The notes beneath the pieces were generated by a model. That model saw nothing but the letters and a program-made list of their open reading frames with translations, ran no database searches and was not told the DNA's origin. 28,061 nt of DNA from CAYJEQ01 sp964369235 (lineage in GTDB: Bacteria > Bacillota > Clostridia > Oscillospirales > Ruminococcaceae): contig CAYJEQ010000031.1 in NCBI GenBank assembly GCA_964369235.1, forward strand, positions 1-28,061, read 5' to 3'. Shown piece after piece: positions 23,555-28,061 of this stretch (the stretch's first letter is position 1; each line of letters starts with the position of its first letter). Both the position numbers and the translations under genes were made by a program.

Positions 23555-24529
23555 ATGAACTATTTTGACCTACATGGAGATACTTTATCAAGGCTTTACT
23601 TTAATCTATATGGGGAAACAGGGGATTTATATAAGAACAACTGCCATATTGACATTACAAGACTATTGTCCAATGGCTATACAGCACAGGTTTTTGCAGG
23701 ATTTTTAGACATTAACTACCCCCATATTAGCTCCAGCCATTATGAGGACATCTGCTTAATGTATGATATGCTGGACAAAACCATAGAAGCATATCCCCAC
23801 CAAATAGCAAAAGCCACCGATTATACTAGCTATATAAATAATAAAGAAAAATCTCTGCTATCTGCCTTTATATCCTTAGAGGAAGCTGGGGTATTGGTGG
23901 ATAAGGCTGAGGATATTAAAACTTTAATGGACAGGCTGACCCATCTACATTCTAGGGGGCTAAGATTTATTAATCTTACTTGGAATAACGAAAACCACCT
24001 AGCCTACCCCAATATTAATAGTGAATTTAGAGCTAAGGGCCTTAAGAAACTAGGTTTTTCCCTAGTGGAAGCTATGGATAGTTTAGGAATTGTGGCTGAT
24101 GTTTCCCATCTTTCTGACGGTGGTTTTTGGGATATTATAAACCACAGTAAGCGCCCTCCTATTGCCACCCATTCTAATGCTAGGGCTATAGTGGATCACC
24201 CAAGAAATCTTGATGATAAAATGATTAAAGCCCTAGGTAATAAAGGTGGAATAATGGGGTTAAACTTCTGTTTGCCTTTTGTACATCCTACTAAGGACTG
24301 CTGTGAAATAGAGGATTTAATCACCCACTGTAAACATATTATAAATGTAGGTGGTAGGGAAGTTTTAGCTTTAGGGGCAGATTTTGACGGTATTGGTAAC
24401 AAGCTAGAGGTAGATGGAGTAGGGGAGATAAACAAACTAAGTGAAGGTTTAGAAAAAGCTGGTTTTTCCTATGATGTTATTGAGAATATCTGCTATAAAA
24501 ACTGCGAAGAATTTTTGAGGAGGGTTTAG
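23555..24529 (+). CDS. Membrane dipeptidase, peptidase family M19
   Basis: A 324-residue zinc dipeptidase of the renal dipeptidase type that hydrolyses dipeptides, often with a D-residue at the C-terminal side. Family metal residues are visible: His7 and Asp9 in DLHGDT, the bridging glutamate in ISLEEAG (Glu109/110), His185 in DVSH and His206 in ATHSNARA. The substrate-pocket Asp lies in GADFDGIG. There is no signal peptide, so it should be cytoplasmic despite the family name. The start is ATG 23555, 8 nt after AAAGGA; the in-frame ATG at 23546 overlaps that site. It is a single-gene unit behind a possible attenuator and before a 19-bp-stem hairpin. Confidence 0.93.
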   Translation: MNYFDLHGDTLSRLYFNLYGETGDLYKNNCHIDITRLLSNGYTAQVFAGFLDINYPHISSSHYEDICLMYDMLDKTIEAYPHQIAKATDYTSYINNKEKSLLSAFISLEEAGVLVDKAEDIKTLMDRLTHLHSRGLRFINLTWNNENHLAYPNINSEFRAKGLKKLGFSLVEAMDSLGIVADVSHLSDGGFWDIINHSKRPPIATHSNARAIVDHPRNLDDKMIKALGNKGGIMGLNFCLPFVHPTKDCCEIEDLITHCKHIINVGGREVLALGADFDGIGNKLEVDGVGEINKLSEGLEKAGFSYDVIENICYKNCEEFLRRV

Positions 24530-24591
24530 GGGTAGGGGAAAAACCTAGCCATGCCCTAAATTATTATGTTTAATTAAATATCAATGTTAAA

Positions 24592-24640
24592 AACAACCAC
24601 CATCTTGCAGTTTTACACATTCTGCAAGATGGTGGTTGTT
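24592..24640 (+). terminator. Terminator after the dipeptidase gene
   Basis: A perfect 19-bp stem (AACAACCACCATCTTGCAG and its complement) with an 11-nt loop lies 63 bp past the stop, followed by AATTATTTTATT. Confidence 0.8.
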
Positions 24641-24677
24641 AATTATTTTATTATGTAGAAAGTTTTCCACCTGTGGA

Positions 24678-24794
24678 GATTATTTATAAGTGAATAGTGT
24701 AGGAGTGGCTTCGCCACATATTTAAAATAGAAAATCGAAGATTTTCACCTTCATTTTTCATTTTTCATTCTTCATTTTTCACTTATAAATAATC
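24678..24794. repeat. 117-bp element with 17-bp perfect terminal inverted repeats
   Basis: GATTATTTATAAGTGAA (24678-24694) and TTCACTTATAAATAATC (24778-24794) are exact inverses. Inside lie GTGGCTTCGCCACATATTT, related to the GTGGCG..GCCAC repeats at about 370 and 5935, the palindrome GAAAATCGAAGATTTTC, and a TTTTTCATTC-like tract. It looks like a small non-autonomous element or a long foldable RNA. Confidence 0.65.
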
Positions 24795-24818
24795 GTAACA
24801 AAGTACAGATTATTTATC

Positions 24819-25175
24819 CTATATAAACTTAATCTTTTTACAAAGTGAGAATACCTTCATGGATATCTTAGCCATTATATCTGGCAGTACATCTCCCACC
24901 AAACTTATTACAAAGAATATCCCAAAAAACACAAATGTAAATATTACCCCAAATAAATTCCCACTATAGCTCCCATTAAAAAACATTATTATTGAGATGA
25001 TAACTGTTATAACCATGCAGATTTTTGATAGGAAAGCTGTTAAGCCTCCCACAACTCCAAAAAAAGCACTTACAACAATCAGCGGTAGGGATATTAACCC
25101 TACAGCTATTTTTATTAGGAATAAAAATATATTTACTGGTAGCCTAATTATAAAAGGTAGTTTTGTTTTTTCCAT
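24819..25175 (-). CDS. Small integral membrane protein, unknown function
   Basis: A 118-residue hydrophobic protein not assigned to a family with confidence. It has about three membrane segments: roughly 9-48 (broken by PVN and LP), 50-66, and 75-95, ending with a basic tail (KKIKFI). The layout loosely recalls small membrane proteins seen in conjugative elements, but no other transfer gene is nearby. AAAGGAAAGG precedes ATG 25175. Its upstream region is copy B of the multi-hairpin element, so any transcript from the GNAT side would pass through that structure. Confidence 0.7.
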   Translation of the reverse strand: MEKTKLPFIIRLPVNIFLFLIKIAVGLISLPLIVVSAFFGVVGGLTAFLSKICMVITVIISIIMFFNGSYSGNLFGVIFTFVFFGIFFVISLVGDVLPDIMAKISMKVFSLCKKIKFI

Positions 25176-25200
25176 TATTTTTACCTTTCCTTTCTATAAA

Positions 25201-25420
25201 TAATGCTTACTGAATAACTGTGTGATAATCACACAGTTATAGGTCGCCACAATATTATGGCGATTTAAAGAACTCAGTCTGCCTGAATTTGGAGCTATAC
25301 TCCAAATTCAGAGTGCAAAGTTTTTATAATAATGGATTAAAAACTTTGCACTTCTAAACACCCAAAAGCATATTAAATAAACCTATAAGTATGTTTTTTG
25401 GTTGTTCAGCAGACTTTAAA
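25201..25420 (-). repeat. Multi-hairpin 220-bp element, copy B (inverted)
   Basis: The reverse complement of this stretch matches 5349-5568 along the full 220 bp, with about six substitutions. All five stem-loops are kept. One change makes a G-C pair at the base of the TTTGGAG stem; another (CGCCAC to CGCCAT) keeps a G-U pair. The repeat lies 7 bp past the GNAT stop codon and 25 bp upstream of the membrane-protein gene. Confidence 0.93.
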
Positions 25421-25427
25421 TATAAAC

Positions 25428-25913
25428 CTATAGCACAAGCTCCATATATACCGTCCCTGCTAAATCCACTGGGCTGTAAGGTGGTATCTCTTGAAATCCG
25501 TATTTTTTGTAAAGTTTTAAAGCTGATTTTAACACTGGTAAGCTGTCTAGGTACACCGATTTATAACCGATTTCTTTAGCATCAGATATAATTTTATCCA
25601 TTAATGCCTCACCTAGTTTTCTTCCTCGATAAGCAGTTCTTAGATATAATCTTTTAAGCTCTCCATTTACCCCGTCAAAATCCCTTATGCCTACGCAACC
25701 AGCAGCTACTCCATCTACATAGATTATGTATAATCTGCCTTTAGGTAGCCCGTATTTCTTCTCTAGGTTAAGTAACTCATCATCATAGCTTTGTAGCTTA
25801 AGATGTTCTCTAGCTATAGGATCTGCCTCCATTAACATCTGGGTATACTCCCCAAAAAGCTCCTTTACTGACTGTAAATCCTCATAGGCTAGTTTTATCT
25901 CTATATTTTCCAT
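25428..25913 (-). CDS. GNAT-family N-acetyltransferase
   Basis: A 161-residue acetyl-CoA-dependent acetyltransferase. The acetyl-CoA-binding motif A is RGRKLGEALM (96-105), preceded by the beta strand GELKRLYLRTAY and followed by the typical motif B ending ALKLYKKYGFQEI (131-143). The substrate is not predictable; relatives acetylate small molecules, amino acids or protein N-termini. ATG 25913 has AAAGGC upstream. It follows rsmI by only 19 bp and is the last gene of the trmN6-rsmI-GNAT run. The stop is TAG, with copy B of the multi-hairpin element immediately after it, which may serve as its 3' end. Confidence 0.9.
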   Translation of the reverse strand: MENIEIKLAYEDLQSVKELFGEYTQMLMEADPIAREHLKLQSYDDELLNLEKKYGLPKGRLYIIYVDGVAAGCVGIRDFDGVNGELKRLYLRTAYRGRKLGEALMDKIISDAKEIGYKSVYLDSLPVLKSALKLYKKYGFQEIPPYSPVDLAGTVYMELVL

Positions 25914-25932
25914 TATTATTCTGCCTTTCGGT

Positions 25933-26775
25933 TTATTCCTCAGCTTCTTTTTGTGCCTTTAATATCATGGAATAGACAGCACTTTTCTTAAATCCAAAGG
26001 TAGTTGCTGCCTCCTTAGCACTATCAGAGGAGGACATGCCACCCTCAATTAAACTTAACCCCAGTGCCACTGCATCTTCTATAGTAGAGGTGGGAATATC
26101 CTCCTGAGATGCACCAGCAATTACCAGTACAAACTCCCCTCGTGGGGATTTATTCTCATAGTGGGTAATTGCCTTAGATAGGGTGGTTTTAAAAATCTCC
26201 TCGTGGAGCTTGGTAATCTCCCTAGCCACTGTAATATCTCTTTCACCAAAAACTGAGTACATATCCTTTAATGTAGCTAGCAGTTTATGAGGTGCCTCGT
26301 AGAAAATCAAGGTGTGATCATCGGCTTTAAGTTTATTTAGGTGGGCGTTTCGGCTGTTTTTCTTTACGGAAAGAAATCCCTCAAAGGCAAATCTACTGGT
26401 AGCAAGTCCACTGGCTGCCAGTGCTGCTATTACTGCCGAAGGCCCTGGTACAACCTCTAGCTGTACACCTTGCTGATGGCATAGTGCCACCAAATCCTCA
26501 CCAGGGTCAGAGATACAAGGCATACCTGCGTCAGTTACTATAGCACAGTTTTCACCAGCCTGAATACGGCTGATTATATACTGGCCTTTCTCCCTAATAT
26601 TATGCTCATGATAGCTTATCATAGGCTTTTTTATATCAAAGTGATTTAGCAGTTTTACCGTTACTCTAGTATCCTCAGCAGCGATAAAATCCACCTGATT
26701 TAACACATTTACTGCTCTGGGTGACATATCCCCTAGGTTTCCTATAGGAGTACCTACTATATATAATTTACTCAT
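25933..26775 (-). CDS. rsmI: 16S rRNA (cytidine-1402-2'-O)-methyltransferase RsmI
   Basis: A 280-residue SAM-dependent tetrapyrrole-methylase-fold enzyme that 2'-O-methylates C1402 in the 16S decoding centre. Family signatures: LYIVGTPIGNLGDMSPRAV at the start, AAEDTRVT, ISYHEHN, TDAGMPCISDPG, VVPGPSAVIAALAASGL and FYEAPHKL. The C-terminal helical part, with a helix-turn-helix-like end, is present. ATG 26775 follows GAAAGGATAAT. It is 23 bp downstream of trmN6, matching the common Firmicutes pair of a tRNA/rRNA methylase gene next to rsmI (yabB-yabC in Bacillus). Confidence 0.97.
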   Translation of the reverse strand: MSKLYIVGTPIGNLGDMSPRAVNVLNQVDFIAAEDTRVTVKLLNHFDIKKPMISYHEHNIREKGQYIISRIQAGENCAIVTDAGMPCISDPGEDLVALCHQQGVQLEVVPGPSAVIAALAASGLATSRFAFEGFLSVKKNSRNAHLNKLKADDHTLIFYEAPHKLLATLKDMYSVFGERDITVAREITKLHEEIFKTTLSKAITHYENKSPRGEFVLVIAGASQEDIPTSTIEDAVALGLSLIEGGMSSSDSAKEAATTFGFKKSAVYSMILKAQKEAEE

Positions 26776-26798
26776 TTATCTATTATCCTTTCAGACTA

Positions 26799-27545
26799 TT
26801 AGCCTTTAGTTTTATCTCCGTTGTAGTATATGCCTTTTAACTCCTGTGAAAATCCACCTGTTTCGTCCTGTACTATAAAGGGTGGCTCCACCTGTAAAAA
26901 TGGCTTGGAGCCCTTCTTACCTTCTAGGAGAAATAACCAAGGTGCTGTGTCCCCACGCTTTTGTACAAATCGCAGTCGCTTAGGCTCTATGCCAGCCTTA
27001 ACCATGGCATTCATTCCGTCATATAGTCGCTCTGGTCGCTGACATATACATAATCTACCACCGAATTTTAATAGTTTAGAGGCTGATTTTGCCACATCAT
27101 CTAGGGTGCATAGACTTTCGTGACGGGCGATTTTATCAGCACTGCTTTCACTTATTATCCCTCTGTCCATAATCTTATAAGGTGGGTTACAGGTAACTAG
27201 ATCAAATCTCCCAAAGGGCAGTGGAAACTCCCCTATATTATTTAAATCCCCTAGTAGCGGGATAAGTTTATCCTGTAGGTTATTTTCTGCAATACTTAAC
27301 TTTAACTGGTCTATTGCCTTAGTCTGTATGTCCAATGCATAGGCAGTGGTAGGGGTGGTATTAGGCTGACGAAACCACAGTAGTGGTATTATTCCACAAC
27401 CTGTACCAAAGTCACAAACAATGTCCTTACGCCTTGCCCCTGCAAAATCCGATAGAAGAAAGGCATCGGTGCCAAACTTATGATCCTTTGTAACAGCAAT
27501 CTTTAGTGTATCTCCAAGCTGTTCAAATTTATACTGAAAATCCAT
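26799..27545 (-). CDS. tRNA1(Val) (adenine-37-N6)-methyltransferase family protein (TrmN6/YabB)
   Basis: A 248-residue Rossmann-fold N6-adenine methyltransferase. It has the SAM-binding DFGTGCG (45-51), an acidic strand end ALDIQ (70-74), and the amino-methylation catalytic motif NPPY (120-123). The N-terminal HKFGTDAFLLSDF and C-terminal PFIVQDETGGFSQELKGIYYN are typical of this family. The start is placed at ATG 27545. In-frame GTG 27566 and ATG 27557 lie on or next to the AAAGG ribosome-binding site. It is the first gene of the leftward unit with rsmI and GNAT. Modification of A37 of tRNA-Val is established for E. coli TrmN6; the tRNA here is inferred. Confidence 0.92.
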   Translation of the reverse strand: MDFQYKFEQLGDTLKIAVTKDHKFGTDAFLLSDFAGARRKDIVCDFGTGCGIIPLLWFRQPNTTPTTAYALDIQTKAIDQLKLSIAENNLQDKLIPLLGDLNNIGEFPLPFGRFDLVTCNPPYKIMDRGIISESSADKIARHESLCTLDDVAKSASKLLKFGGRLCICQRPERLYDGMNAMVKAGIEPKRLRFVQKRGDTAPWLFLLEGKKGSKPFLQVEPPFIVQDETGGFSQELKGIYYNGDKTKG

Positions 27546-27566
27546 CTCTATAACCATGCCTTTCAC

Positions 27567-28061
27567 TGAGTTTACTGTGGTTTTATTTCATTGTATTTTA
27601 AAAATTATTATCATTATATTTTATCATAAAAATTTTGGTTTTACTATATATAAATAGGGAATAAAGGGTAAATATCGGTTTTTACTTTTACTCGTTGTAA
27701 TATTTATGGTATTTAGTGCATATTGTATTGGATTTTAGGTGGTTTTTGGGGGTGTTGGTTATTTGCTCATGTCTATATGTAGATTACTGTTGTCCATCTA
27801 CTCAGCCTTAAGACATAGGATTTCTATAGTAGGGTGGTTACTGTTGTTTATTAACTCAACCCTAAGCCACAGCACCTCAGCTAGGGGCGTTGCCCCATAG
27901 CAATATTATGGTTATCTGTTCACCCATATCTAACACATAGAACTATAGTTATAGATATTGGCTAGTATTATCTCTTAACTCAGCCTTATCCCACAGCACC
28001 TCAGCAGGGGGCGTTGCCCCATACATTTATTACTGTAGCCTATTTGTCTGCCTAATCCCCC
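27567..28061. other. Repeat-rich intergenic stretch at the right end
   Basis: No gene is seen. AT-rich DNA upstream of trmN6 (27590-27700), where its promoter should lie, shows no clear -35/-10 pair; ATTATA at 27613 could be a leftward -10. From about 27784 there are degenerate and then good copies of the ACTCA..CCTAAGCCACAGCACCTCAGC unit, ending in the outer inverted repeat. Confidence 0.65.
27837..28020 (-). repeat. Right arm of outer long inverted repeat
   Basis: Reverse complement of 83-266. It contains the same core twice (GCTGTGG, then the GGGGCAACGCCCC hairpin read on the minus strand) around an identical spacer with the AACTATAGTT palindrome. The arm ends sharply at GGGGCGTTGCCCC (28020). 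Confidence 0.9.

Noticed and set aside
24819..25175. Conjugative-element membrane protein
   Set aside because: Only the hydrophobic layout is similar. No relaxase, coupling protein or integrase is in the window, so it is kept as unknown.

Overview
The window is a low-GC Clostridia-type (Firmicutes) chromosome segment from the origin-proximal neighbourhood. The evidence is the order rpmH-rnpA-yidD-yidC-jag-mnmE-mnmG-rsmG-(noc-like)-parA-parB-serS, two perfect Spo0J-type parS sites, strong Shine-Dalgarno sequences, and a three-piece cobalamin methionine-synthase cluster. Intergenic DNA is full of short palindromic repeats of the kind seen in gut Clostridia. The genus cannot be named from this sequence.

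Layout: (1) 1-498, repeat-rich DNA and a terminator. (2) 499-5325, minus strand: methionine-synthase reactivation protein, MetH core, and homocysteine methyltransferase/MTHFR fusion. (3) 5326-6458, a gene-free 1.1 kb made of a 220-bp multi-hairpin repeat, a MITE-like element, heptamer repeats and a 73-bp tandem repeat; dnaA, normally across from rpmH, is absent. (4) 6459-18992, plus strand: L34, RNase P protein, membrane-insertion factors, RNA-binding Jag, tRNA U34 modification (MnmE/MnmG) with a His-rich protein between, 16S methyltransferase, two ParB-family proteins, ParA and SerRS. (5) 19200-20602, glycerol dehydrogenase behind a good promoter and a foldable leader. (6) 20675-23202, minus strand: ankyrin protein and DUF1846 protein. 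(7) 23350-24529, M19 dipeptidase behind an apparent attenuator. (8) 24819-27545, minus strand: TrmN6, RsmI, GNAT acetyltransferase, second copy of the 220-bp element, then a small membrane protein. (9) 27546-28061, repeats.

The most unusual architecture is two nested pairs of long inverted repeats: about 184 bp at 83-266 / 27837-28020, and 220 bp at 5349-5568 / 25201-25420. The inner pair is a chain of five stem-loops and flanks the whole rpmH-parB block, so recombination between copies would invert about 20 kb. Other second-look items are a shared hairpin leader in front of mnmE and the His-rich gene, a recurring start-region motif that creates mini-ORFs or double starts, a terminator just upstream of the noc-like gene, and two riboswitch/attenuator-like leaders. 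All calls come from reading the sequence by eye; no database search or folding was run.
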